This document shows, in pieces, positions 17,455-26,551 of a stretch of 36,351 bases of DNA. The notes under the pieces were generated by a model. The model worked only from the letters and a program-made list of their open reading frames with translations, was not told the DNA's origin and did not search any database. The translations under genes and the position numbers were made by a program. Position 1 is the stretch's first letter. Each line of letters starts with the position of its first letter. The stretch comes from Thermoflexus sp. (GTDB lineage: Bacteria; Chloroflexota; Anaerolineae; Aggregatilineales; Aggregatilineaceae): contig DYGX01000026.1 in assembly GCA_020724465.1 (NCBI GenBank), forward strand, positions 1-36,351, given 5' to 3'.

Positions 17455-17537
17455 AGGCAGCCAGAAGCAGCGAGGAACAGCTAAGAGCAGCGATAAAGTA
17501 GCGAAAGACAGCGATCAGGCAGGCAAAAGCAGCAGGG
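17455..17537. repeat. Degenerate ~11-bp tandem repeat in a convergent intergenic region
   Basis: About seven imperfect units related to AAGCAGCGA, spaced 9-11 bp, run from the stop codon of the oxidoreductase toward the end of the convergent kinase gene. The tract is purine-rich on the plus strand. No coding potential or T-run terminator is evident. Confidence 0.45.
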
Positions 17538-17593
17538 TGTGCGAGAACTCGTACCGCTGCCTGCGCGCTGTCCGGATGCTGCTCCTGGTTGCT

Positions 17594-18760
17594 CTACGGC
17601 CGGAAGGGAATCTGCACCGTGATGGTCGTGCCCTGACCGGCGGCGCTTTCGATCATCAGCTTGCCACCCAGGCGGCGCGCGCGCTGGTCCATATTGCGCA
17701 GGCCGAAGCTGTTCGGGTTTTCGAGTTTCTCCGGGTCAAAGCCCTTCCCGTCGTCGCTGATCGTCATGACCAGGTTGTTGCCGACCTCGCGCACCTTGAC
17801 GCGCACCTGGGTCGCCTCGGCGTGCCGCGCCACGTTGGACAGCGCCTCACGCGCGATCTGCGAGAGCGAGTGGCGCTGCTTTTCGTTCAGCGTGCGCAGC
17901 GACGAGGGCACATCCAGCACCACGTCCACCCGCGCGAAATCCTTGAAATGGCGCGCCAGGTTGTCGAGCCGCTGGCCGAAAGTGGCCTGCTCGTCGCGCG
18001 CGGTGCGCAGGTTGCGGATGTAGAGGCGGATGTCCTCAATGATCTGGTTGAGATCCTCGATAATGCCCTGGTACTGCTGCTCCTGCTCCGGCGTCATCGG
18101 GAACTGCCCGCGCAGGATCTCCAGCTTCATCCCGACCGCGTAGACCGACTGAATCACGCCGTCGTGCAGCTCCATGCCGATGCGGTCGCGCTCGCGGCTC
18201 TGCGCCAACTGCTGAAGCTGCTCCGACAGCCGCGCGTTCTCGATAGCAATCGCGGCGTGGTTGGCCAGCAGCACGATCATGCGCTCGTCGTCTTCGCTGA
18301 ACGGCCCCCCGTCGAGCGGGTCGGTCAGGTAGAGGTTACCGAGCCGCTCGCCCCGGCTGATGATCGGCACACCGAGCAGGCGCGTCATCTCGGGGTGGTT
18401 CTCGCAGAAGCCCACCGAGCGCGGGTCCGCGCGCAGGTTGTCCAGGCGGATCGGCTTGTCGCTTTCGAGGATGGCGCCCAGCAGGCCTCGTCCACGGGGT
18501 TCGTGGGCAATGCGGGCTGCAACGGCCGGGTCGATGCCGGACGTGATAAACGCTTTGAGTGTGCCGTCTTCGTTGGGCACACCGAGGGCGGCATAGCGTG
18601 CCTGGGCCAGCTCGCGGGCGATGTCCACGATCGCTTGCAGCGTGCGGGGCAGGCTCAGATCGCTGGTCACGGCGGCAACTGCCCGGCTGAGCGCATCCAT
18701 CATTTGCAGATGCCGGGTGCGTTCGTCGTTGGCTTGGTTTGAGGTAGGGTTCGTTGTCAC
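17594..18760 (-). CDS. GAF-domain sensor histidine kinase (NarL/DevS-type)
   Basis: A 388-residue cytosolic two-component sensor. A GAF domain (about 38-178) has the pattern GRGLLGAIL, GFCENHPEM, LGVPII and LGNLYLTD typical of DevS/DosS-like GAF domains. The HisKA_3 dimerisation helix carries the phospho-acceptor H199 in RERDRIGMELHDGVIQ. A C-terminal ATPase domain (about 270-388) has N-box SNVARHAEA and DDGKGFD, then GLRNM. There are no membrane segments, so it senses a cytoplasmic or diffusible signal; C119/H122 in the GAF loop are notable but no heme ligand can be assigned. The start is GTG at 18760. It is divergent from a NarL-type response regulator, its likely partner. Confidence 0.9.
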   Translation of the reverse strand: MTTNPTSNQANDERTRHLQMMDALSRAVAAVTSDLSLPRTLQAIVDIARELAQARYAALGVPNEDGTLKAFITSGIDPAVAARIAHEPRGRGLLGAILESDKPIRLDNLRADPRSVGFCENHPEMTRLLGVPIISRGERLGNLYLTDPLDGGPFSEDDERMIVLLANHAAIAIENARLSEQLQQLAQSRERDRIGMELHDGVIQSVYAVGMKLEILRGQFPMTPEQEQQYQGIIEDLNQIIEDIRLYIRNLRTARDEQATFGQRLDNLARHFKDFARVDVVLDVPSSLRTLNEKQRHSLSQIAREALSNVARHAEATQVRVKVREVGNNLVMTISDDGKGFDPEKLENPNSFGLRNMDQRARRLGGKLMIESAAGQGTTITVQIPFRP

Positions 18761-18799
18761 GGCTAATTTGACCTCAACTCGGATCAGGATTACTATTTT

Positions 18800-18848
18800 C
18801 CGTGATTATTTAGCAAGAAAATCAGAAGAAACTCGCTCGAAATCACGG
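18800..18848. promoter_or_regulatory. Inverted repeat in the kinase/regulator divergent promoter region
   Basis: CCGTGATT (18800-18807) and AATCACGG (18841-18848) are exact reverse complements with centres 41 bp apart, close to four helical turns. The region is markedly AT-rich compared with its surroundings. The left arm lies just upstream of the kinase gene and the right arm 40 bp upstream of the TATAAT for the regulator gene, so it could be an operator for the NarL-type regulator. Confidence 0.45.
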
Positions 18849-18888
18849 TCTTTGGACACTCATTGGTGGAAATTGACAGGCCACTTTG

Positions 18889-18894
18889 TATAAT
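18889..18894 (+). promoter_or_regulatory. -10 element of the response regulator gene
   Basis: Perfect TATAAT. A TTGACA lies upstream at 18873-18878 but only 10 bp away, too close for a standard promoter; the -35 region is otherwise weak, which fits an activated promoter. The leader to GTG 19017 would be about 115 nt. Confidence 0.45.
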
Positions 18895-19016
18895 CTGAGC
18901 ACACTTACACTTAGCTGGACCGCAGTTTCTGGTTGGGCACTGTGTGCTCGTCCAGGTATCGATTCATGGTAACAAGCCATGCGATCGATAATCAACGGAC
19001 AGGCCGGAGTAAGCTA

Positions 19017-19688
19017 GTGACACCATTGAGAATTCTGATCGCGGACGATCACGCGGTAGTTCGGGCCGGGTTGAAGGCGCTGCTTGAGCAGCAGCCGGAT
19101 TTCCAGGTGGTCGCCGAAGCGGAAAGCGGGCTTGAAGCCGTGCGCCAGGCGCTGGCCCACCAGCCGGATATCGTCGTGATGGACATCCGCATGCCGGGCG
19201 GCCTGTCGGGTATTGAAGCCTGCGAGCAGATCGTCAACGAGCTGCCCGGCTGCAAAGTCATCATGCTGACCTCGTACGCCGAAGACGAGCTGGTGATGGA
19301 CGCGGTGCGCGCGGGCGCGGTCGGATACGTGCTCAAGCGGGTCGGCAGCGCCGATCTGGTCGATGCCATTCGTACCGTGGCTGCCGGCGACGCGCTGATC
19401 GACCCCAGCATGACCAAGGCGCTGCTCGAAGAGGTGCGCCAGGCCGCCCAGGTGAAAGAGGCGTCCGCCTTCTCGGAGCTGACCCCGCAGGAAATGCGCA
19501 TTCTCGCGCTGATGGTCGAAGGGTTGACCAACCGCGAGATCGCGGCGCAGCTCTTCCTGGGCGAAGGGACGGTCCGCAACTACGTCGGCAACATCCTCAG
19601 CAAGCTGCAGGTCTCCAACCGGGCCGAAGCCGCTGTGTTCGCCGTCAAGAACCATATCGAGCGCCATCTGCCTGCTGATGACGACTAG
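19017..19688 (+). CDS. NarL/FixJ-family response regulator
   Basis: A 223-residue two-component regulator. The receiver domain (1-120) has the acidic pair D10/D11, phospho-acceptor D56 in VVMDIRMPGG, the conserved LTSYAED threonine/serine region and K in YVLKRVGS. The LuxR-type helix-turn-helix (about 155-215) reads LTPQEMRIL ... LTNREIAAQLFLGEGTVRNYVGNI. GTG 19017 was chosen because GGAG lies seven bases upstream and the resulting length is typical; a frame-open ATG at 18933 would add 28 residues before the domain. Its partner is the divergent GAF histidine kinase at 17594-18760. Confidence 0.9.
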   Translation: MTPLRILIADDHAVVRAGLKALLEQQPDFQVVAEAESGLEAVRQALAHQPDIVVMDIRMPGGLSGIEACEQIVNELPGCKVIMLTSYAEDELVMDAVRAGAVGYVLKRVGSADLVDAIRTVAAGDALIDPSMTKALLEEVRQAAQVKEASAFSELTPQEMRILALMVEGLTNREIAAQLFLGEGTVRNYVGNILSKLQVSNRAEAAVFAVKNHIERHLPADDD

Positions 19689-19702
19689 CGCGCGGCGCGT
19701 CG

Positions 19703-20155
19703 TCAATCCTCATTCTCTGCTTCTGCCTGTTCCAGCGCGCCGGCGCGAGTCAGGCGCAGCACCACCGCCAGCACAAACCAGCTTAAGATGGTCGCGCCTG
19801 TAGCCAGCACATAGAGCTTCGCGCCGACTGCCAGCCCGATCACGGCGACCAGCCAGACCGAGGCGGCGGTGGTCAGGCCCTGCACGCTGGCTTTGCGCTG
19901 GATAATGACGCCGCCACCGAGAAAGCCGATCCCGGTGATGACGCCCGCTGCCAGACGCCCGGCTGTCTCCGGCTCGTAGGTCAGCGCGCTCATGGTCATC
20001 ACCAGCGCCGCGCCCATGGCAACCAGCATGTGGGTTCTCAGCCCGGCGGGCCGGCGGCTCCACTCGCGGTTGAGACCCACAATCCCGCCCAGGACGGCAG
20101 CGATCACCACGGTGATCAGCGCGTCGAGCTGTTCGGCTGCACTGACATCCATCAT
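19703..20155 (-). CDS. MgtC/SapB-family membrane protein
   Basis: A 150-residue integral membrane protein with about four to five transmembrane helices. It has the family pattern GGIVGLNREWSRRPAGLRTHMLVAMGAAL and GIGFLGGGVIIQ, and a charged C-terminal tail. MgtC-like proteins are linked to growth at low magnesium or acid pH and to modulation of ATP synthase or transporters in pathogens; in environmental bacteria the role is less clear. The gene ends only 14 bp from the stop codon of the convergent response regulator. ATG 20155 is followed directly by a second ATG; either could be used. Upstream there is a TATAGT at 20180-20175 flanked by TTTGCA/TGCAAA arms. Confidence 0.88.
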   Translation of the reverse strand: MMDVSAAEQLDALITVVIAAVLGGIVGLNREWSRRPAGLRTHMLVAMGAALVMTMSALTYEPETAGRLAAGVITGIGFLGGGVIIQRKASVQGLTTAASVWLVAVIGLAVGAKLYVLATGATILSWFVLAVVLRLTRAGALEQAEAENED

Positions 20156-20439
20156 CGTGCCTGCTTTCTTTGCAACTATAAATGGGGCACTTAGATGTTA
20201 ACAGTGCAAAAGATCATCGGGTAGATGGGCAATCGGCACCCGGACGGCATGCCCGCTCGCCGGACCGGAACAGATGCCGCACGCGGGGGCGAGCCTGGCG
20301 GATGGGGGCTAAGCAGACCGGATCGCAGCGAAAAGCCGGGGGGATGCAGAGAGGCCGCGCAATATGAGTGGTCCCCGCGAAGGAAAAAACGTCCGGCGCT
20401 CCCTGTAAAGGGTCTGATCGCTCTAGAGCGTGTGATGCG

Positions 20440-20575
20440 CTTTTCGGCCCTCACTCCCCCTCAACCCCCGGCCCCTTCTCCCTCGCGCGCGGGGAGAAGG
20501 AGTGCACACGGCGGCTCAAAGCCCCTCGCCCCGCGACGCCGTCGCAGGCGGAAAGAGCCGAGGGTGAGGGGCGAA
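20440..20575. repeat. GC-rich multi-hairpin dispersed repeat (REP-like)
   Basis: Contains CCTTCTCCC (20474-20482) facing GGGAGAAGG (20492-20500), then GCCCCTC ... GAGGGGC enclosing a small GCGAC/GTCGC hairpin. Bases 20519-20547 match 1-29 of the window at 28 of 29 positions. It lies just past the stop of tsaC (minus strand). The rest of 20156-20600 has no gene I can support: only the MgtC promoter region and short open frames without ribosome-binding sites. Confidence 0.7.
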
Positions 20576-20600
20576 CCCCCCGTGAAGGTCATAACACCCT

Positions 20601-21221
20601 CTAGGGGATGAGGCCGAGCACCGCGCGGAGCGCCCGCTCGCTGATCGGGCCGGGCCGCAGAACGCGCGGCTCACCGTCCTCGAAGGTGACGACGGTCGAC
20701 GGGACGCCGCCGCGACACGGCCCGCCGTCGAGGTAGAGGGCCACGCGGTCGCCCAGCGCGTCGATCGCGTCCCGGACGGTGCAGGCGGGCGGCTCGTCGC
20801 TGCGGTTGGCGCTGGTGACGGCCAGCGCCCCGCCTGCCGCTGCCAGCACGGCGCGTGTGGCGGCATGGTCGGGCACGCGCACGCCGACGGTGGGCAGTTG
20901 GGTGAGGTTGTGCGGCAGGTGCTCGAGCCGGGGCACCGCGATGGTCAGCGGCCCTGGCCAGAAGGCGGCTGCCAGGCGGCGGGCGGCTTCGGTAAATTCG
21001 CGCGTGACCAGTGCGGCGGCGTTGGCATCGGCCAGCAGCACGGGGATCGCCCGCTCCGGCGGGCGCTGCTTGGCGATGAAGATCCGGTCAATCGCCGCCA
21101 CGTCGATCGCGGCGGCCACGCCGTACACGGTATCGGTCGGCAGCACGACCAGCTCCCCGGCGCGCAGCAGGCGGGCTGCTTCCGCAATCGCTTCTGGGGC
21201 ATCGGCCGGCAGGATACGCAT
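20601..21221 (-). CDS. tsaC: L-threonylcarbamoyladenylate synthase (YrdC/Sua5)
   Basis: Makes threonylcarbamoyl-AMP from threonine, bicarbonate and ATP, the first step of t6A37 tRNA modification. The 206-residue YrdC-domain protein has the N-terminal PTDTVYGVAA motif, KQRPPERAIPVL, WPGPLTIAV, VGVRVPDH, and the SANRSDEPPA segment. It lacks the extra C-terminal Sua5 domain. ATG 21221 follows the prmC stop by three bases, so translation is probably coupled. The gene ends the prfA-prmC-tsaC operon, a common bacterial arrangement linking translation termination and tRNA modification. Confidence 0.93.
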   Translation of the reverse strand: MRILPADAPEAIAEAARLLRAGELVVLPTDTVYGVAAAIDVAAIDRIFIAKQRPPERAIPVLLADANAAALVTREFTEAARRLAAAFWPGPLTIAVPRLEHLPHNLTQLPTVGVRVPDHAATRAVLAAAGGALAVTSANRSDEPPACTVRDAIDALGDRVALYLDGGPCRGGVPSTVVTFEDGEPRVLRPGPISERALRAVLGLIP

Positions 21222-21224
21222 CCG

Positions 21225-22081
21225 TTATCCGCTCCTCTCAATGCGCAGCACGCGATCGTGCCCGGCGTAGTCGGGCAGCACCACGATCGCCGCGCCGGGA
21301 AAGGCGCGCGCAGCCAGCGCCGCGGCACGCTCGCCCTGCCCCGCGCCGATCTCCAGCAGCGCCAGCCCGCTCGCGGCCAGCGCCCGCGGCGCCTGCGCCA
21401 GCAGCCGGCGGATGGCGTCGAGGCCGTCCGGCCCGCCGTCGAGCGCCAGGCGCGGTTCGTGGCGCGCCACCTCAAGCGCGGCCAGGTCGTCTGTGGGAAT
21501 ATACGGCAGGTTGGCAGCGATCAGGTCGAGCATCACTCCGGCCTCCAGCAGCGGGCCGAGCAAATCGCCCTCGTAAAACACGATGCGCCCCGCGACTCCG
21601 GCGCGGTCGGCGTTTTCCCGCGCAACGGCGAGGGCTTCCGGCGAGCAGTCGACGGCGTGAACCCGCGCGTCCGGTAGATGCGCAGCCAGCGTCACCGCGA
21701 TCGCGCCGCTCCCGGTGCCCACGTCGGCCACGCGCAGCCCGGCGTGGCCCTGCGCCCAGGCCAGCGCCGCCTCGACCAGCAGCTCTGTTTCCGGGCGCGG
21801 GATCAGCACCGCGGGCGAGACGAACAGCTCGCGATCGTAGAAGGCGCGCCTGCCCGTCAGATAGGCGACCGGCATGCCGGTCGCCCGGCGCGCCACCAGC
21901 CCGGCGAAGCGCGCGGCCTGCTCCGCGCTCAGGGGCCGCTCGGGGTGGGCCAGCAACTCGACGCGCGGTACGGCCAGCACGTGCGCCAGCAGGATTGCAG
22001 CGTCGAGCGGCTCGGCGCCCGCAGTGTTCTTCAACTGCGCCCGCGCCCAGGCGAGCGCCTCACCGGCAGCTTGCGGAAGCG

Positions 22082-22085
<4 letters not shown>
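21225..22085 (-). CDS. prmC: Release factor glutamine methyltransferase
   Basis: N5-methylates the glutamine of the GGQ motif of release factors. The 286-residue protein has the N-terminal helical domain, [15 protein letters not shown]-binding [12 protein letters not shown] (GTGSG at 123-127) and the substrate-glutamine motif as NLPY (192-195) rather than the usual NPPY. ATG 22085 overlaps the prfA TGA in an ATGA arrangement, and tsaC begins three bases after the stop. Its substrate is the product of the preceding gene. Confidence 0.94.
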
Positions 22086-23158
<1,073 letters not shown>

Positions 23159-23209
23159 GAGTCTTGCGAATCCTTCCGCCAACAGGGGCGTGTGTTCGTG
23201 TGCGGGGGA

Positions 23210-23218
23210 ATTATACCA
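23210..23218 (-). promoter_or_regulatory. Extended -10 promoter of prfA-prmC-tsaC
   Basis: TGGTATAAT on the minus strand (extended -10). The identical nine bases lie before tatA. The -35 position is not conserved. Confidence 0.65.
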
Positions 23219-23313
23219 TAGTGGATGCGGTCTGAAGCGGGTGAAGATCGAAGCGGGCGCGGCGCGGGAGCAGCCACCGGCCACCCCCGCGCCATCGCCC
23301 GGATCAAGAGCGC

Positions 23314-26300
23314 CTACGCCCCGGCCAGCGCCGGCTCTGGGGCGCGCTGATCCGGATGGATGCCCGCCATCAGCAGGCCAAGCTGCTCGCGGGTGGCCTC
23401 GCGGGCGTTCACCGTGTCGATGATCTCGCCCTTGTACATGACGGCAATCCGGTCGGAGAGCGCCATGATCTCGTCCAGCTCGGCCGAGACGAGCAACACG
23501 GCGGCGCCTTCGTCGCGCTGCTCGATGATGCGGCGGTGGATGAACTCGATCGAGCCGACGTCGATACCACGCGTCGGCTGGGCGGCGATCAGCAGGCGCG
23601 GTCGGCGGCTGAACTCGCGCGCGACGATCATCTTCTGCTGGTTGCCGCCGGAAAGACTGCCGCCGGCGGTGGTGGGCGACGGCGTGCGGATGTCAAATTC
23701 CTCGATGAGCCGCCGCGCGTTCGCCAGAATCGCCTCTTCGTTGCGCAGCAGCCCGCCGTCGAGCGCCGCGTTCTGCTCGCGCCCCCGCACCACCCGATCC
23801 AGCCAGGCCCGCCCGCGCGCCATCAAAGCGCGGACCGGCCCGGCGCCAAAGACCAGGATCGCCACCCCATGGGCGATGATGCCGAACGCGATCTCGGCGA
23901 CGAGCAGCAGCAGGATGCTGATGATCAGCGGCCACTGCAGCGCCGCCGCGCGCTCGCTGCCCAGCGCCACACTCGGCACGATCTCGCGCATTTCGAGCGG
24001 GACGTGGTAGGCATCGAGGATCGCCGTCCACAGCCATTGATCCCAGACCCACAGCGCCAGCCCGGTCAGCCCGGCGACGACCGCGCCGAACACCAGCGCG
24101 TAGGACGTCAGCGCGAGCGGCACCATCAACAGCGTAGGCTCTTGCGCAAAGGGCTTGATGTAATAGTCGTTGAGGATCAGGTTGTCGGCGACCGAGTAGA
24201 GGTGCACCAGGCCGTACCGCTGGCGATCTTCGGGGACATGGCTCGACCCGGCGTCCTTGATCTGGCGCGCTGTGATACGCTCGCGCCGGATGACGCGCAG
24301 ACCCAGCCGCCGGTCGAACCAGGCGCGCCCGTCCGGATCCTGGGCCGTCAGCACGAACGAGACGAGCGCCGGGACGCCCGTCGGCAGCCGGAGCGCCAGC
24401 CAGATCAGGTAGCGCAGCGTCAGCCGCAGCGTGCCGGGATGTTTGTCTTGCTCATTGGCGATCTCTAGCGAGAAAAAGGACATGCCGATGGTGCGGGCGC
24501 TGATGCGCCAGCTTCCCAGGAAGTAGAGCGCATCCACGACGACGAAGACAATCAGCGCGCCGGCGATCCGCGTCGCGGTCGAAGCGTTGCGGAAGGTCGA
24601 CTCGCCGAAATAAGCCACGAAATACCCCAGCAGATAGGCGATCAGGCCGACCAGCACCATATCGATCACGAACGCCGCGGCGCGCGCCCAGAGTTTGCCG
24701 GTAGGCTGCACATCGGGCTGAAGCTCCACACCGAGCAGCTTCACCGATCCGCTGGTTGCTTCGCGCAAGCCGGTGAGGACTTCGACCAGCTCGGTTTGCC
24801 CGTTGCCCTGCACGCCGGCGATGCCCAGCACCTCGCCTGCCCGCACCGAAAAGCTGACGTCCTGCAGCGCCTTGGCGCCGCGGTCGTTGTAGGCGTTCAG
24901 GCCGACGACTTCGAGGACCGTCTCGCCCGGCTGCGCCTCGTCCTTCTCGATCTGCAGGATCACCTCGCGGCCCACCATCATCGCGGCCAGCGACGCTTCG
25001 GTCGCTTCTGCGGGGGTAGTCGTGCCCACCACCTGGCCGTCGCGCATGACGACGATATGGGTTGCGACCTCAAAGACTTCTTTCAGCTTGTGCGTGATGA
25101 AGATGATCGAGACGCCCTGCGATGCCAGCTCGCGCATGATCTTGAACAGCTCGCGGCTTTCTTGCGGGGTGAGCACCGCGGTCGGTTCATCCAGGATGAG
25201 AATATCGGCGTTGCGATAGAGCGCCTTGATGATCTCGACGCGCTGCTGCACGCCGACCGGCAGCCGCTCGATCACCACGTCCGGATCGACTTCCAGCCCG
25301 TATTGCTGCGACAGCTCGCGCACGCGCTCGGCGGCCAGACGCTCGTTACGGATCTGGGTGACGCCGTGCAGCGCGCTGTTGAAAGCATCCAGCGCGGCAT
25401 CCAGTGGCGAGATCGCGACAACCTCGCCCGCGGCGCGCCGGGCGCGCTGCTGGTGCGTGCGGACCAGCGCCCAGATCAGCCCGGCCACGACAATCGCCGT
25501 CAGGGCGACGCGCAGCGCGGCGCTCACGTGATCGAGGTTCATCCAGGCGATCGCGCCGGAGAAGACGATCAGCGCGCCGAGCAGCCCCTGGTCCGCGGCG
25601 CGCAGCATCGCCGGGCGGGGAAAGATCCCGCGCCACGAGCGCAGGCTGTGCCAGCCGAAGGCCAGCAGGAAAACCGCCACGCTCAGCGCACGCGCGCGCG
25701 GCGGCCAGATATCGATGGCGTCGATCAGCCAGCCGGGCATGCCTGCGCCGCGATAGCTTTCGAGCTTGGCCCGCGCGTTTGCCATAAGCTGCGCGACGCT
25801 GCCTGCCTCGCGGGCTTCGCGGCGCCAGTCGAAATTGACACGCACGCGCTCGACCACGGCGAGCTTGGTGCCGTCGCTCTCACCGGCGCGTTCGTCGACC
25901 ACATCGATCGGGTGCCGCAGCGCCACATCGGTCAACGCGACCTGGGTCATCAGCTCGACCCGCACCGCGATCCAGACGGCCAGCAGCACCAGCCCCACGC
26001 GCCACAGCGCGCCCCAAACCAGCCGCGCTACGGCGGGAAACGCGACGCCTAGCGCCAGACCCGCCCCAACGACCGCGCCGCCCAGCAGGTACCGGGCCGC
26101 GCTCAGGGCTACGCCGAGCAGCACGCAGAACAGAAAGACGGTCAGGCTGGGCAGCCAGTGCAGTACCGCGCTCCACAGCGGGTGACCCCGTCCCTGGACG
26201 GCGACCGTCCCTTCCTCGCCGAGCACCACGTTTTCGGCGACGGTCATGACTTCGACCAGCTGGAAGTGCTGGTGCACCATGCCGATGCCGTGCTGGATGG

Positions 26301-26544
26301 CTTCGCGCGGGCTGGCAAAGCGCACCTCTTCGCCCTTGACGCGGATCGTGCCCGAGTCCGGGCGATAGAGGCCATAGATGATGTTCATCAGAGTGCTCTT
26401 GCCCGCGCCGTTTTCGCCCAACAGCGCCAGGATCTCGCCGCGCCGCAGCTTCAGGCTGACATGGTCGTTGGCAAGCACGCCGGGAAACTGCTTGACGATG
26501 TCCTCGACTTCGAGGATGACCTCGGGTTCGGGCCGGTTTGTCAT
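23314..26544 (-). CDS. BMP-type nucleoside/sugar ABC ATPase with three inserted membrane blocks (one RDD-like)
   Basis: One uninterrupted 1076-residue frame; the family norm is about 510. NBD1: Walker [10 protein letters not shown] (43-51), Q-loop Q92, signature LPVGVQQ (428-434), Walker B LILDEP (449-454), H485. NBD2: degenerate P-loop GVQGNGQTE (577-585), [11 protein letters not shown] (769-779), LSGGNQQ (964-970), AAQPTRGID (987-995); that degeneracy is normal here. Insertion 1 (about 113-395) has six likely membrane helices around a ~90-residue loop. Insertion 2 (about 610-757) resembles an RDD domain: [16 protein letters not shown], and a terminal [11 protein letters not shown]. Insertion 3 (about 798-932) has two long hydrophobic segments. 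Insertions 1 and 3 both follow the VAENVVL/VADNLIL motif. ATG 26544 has AGGAG upstream and lies seven bases after the permease stop. Last gene of the transporter operon. Confidence 0.9.
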   Translation of the reverse strand: MTNRPEPEVILEVEDIVKQFPGVLANDHVSLKLRRGEILALLGENGAGKSTLMNIIYGLYRPDSGTIRVKGEEVRFASPREAIQHGIGMVHQHFQLVEVMTVAENVVLGEEGTVAVQGRGHPLWSAVLHWLPSLTVFLFCVLLGVALSAARYLLGGAVVGAGLALGVAFPAVARLVWGALWRVGLVLLAVWIAVRVELMTQVALTDVALRHPIDVVDERAGESDGTKLAVVERVRVNFDWRREAREAGSVAQLMANARAKLESYRGAGMPGWLIDAIDIWPPRARALSVAVFLLAFGWHSLRSWRGIFPRPAMLRAADQGLLGALIVFSGAIAWMNLDHVSAALRVALTAIVVAGLIWALVRTHQQRARRAAGEVVAISPLDAALDAFNSALHGVTQIRNERLAAERVRELSQQYGLEVDPDVVIERLPVGVQQRVEIIKALYRNADILILDEPTAVLTPQESRELFKIMRELASQGVSIIFITHKLKEVFEVATHIVVMRDGQVVGTTTPAEATEASLAAMMVGREVILQIEKDEAQPGETVLEVVGLNAYNDRGAKALQDVSFSVRAGEVLGIAGVQGNGQTELVEVLTGLREATSGSVKLLGVELQPDVQPTGKLWARAAAFVIDMVLVGLIAYLLGYFVAYFGESTFRNASTATRIAGALIVFVVVDALYFLGSWRISARTIGMSFFSLEIANEQDKHPGTLRLTLRYLIWLALRLPTGVPALVSFVLTAQDPDGRAWFDRRLGLRVIRRERITARQIKDAGSSHVPEDRQRYGLVHLYSVADNLILNDYYIKPFAQEPTLLMVPLALTSYALVFGAVVAGLTGLALWVWDQWLWTAILDAYHVPLEMREIVPSVALGSERAAALQWPLIISILLLLVAEIAFGIIAHGVAILVFGAGPVRALMARGRAWLDRVVRGREQNAALDGGLLRNEEAILANARRLIEEFDIRTPSPTTAGGSLSGGNQQKMIVAREFSRRPRLLIAAQPTRGIDVGSIEFIHRRIIEQRDEGAAVLLVSAELDEIMALSDRIAVMYKGEIIDTVNAREATREQLGLLMAGIHPDQRAPEPALAGA

Positions 26545-26551
26545 GGCGCGC

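Noticed and set aside
18873-18894. TTGACA followed by TATAAT as a consensus promoter
   Set aside because: The spacer is only 10 bp; the -10 is kept as a candidate but the TTGACA is not its -35.
20182-20600. Short plus-strand open frames across the repeat region
   Set aside because: They cross hairpin repeats, have no ribosome-binding site and read as low-complexity Arg/Pro/Gly sequence.
23749-26208. Insertions in the ATPase as transposon or intron copies
   Set aside because: No terminal inverted repeats, target duplications, transposase or intein motifs at the junctions, and the frame stays open with base composition like its surroundings.
23314-26544. Degenerate P-loop and Walker B in NBD2 as a sign of inactivation
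   Set aside because: GNGQ without the lysine and AAQP in place of LDEP are normal for NBD2 of BMP-type ATPases; only the membrane insertions are unusual.
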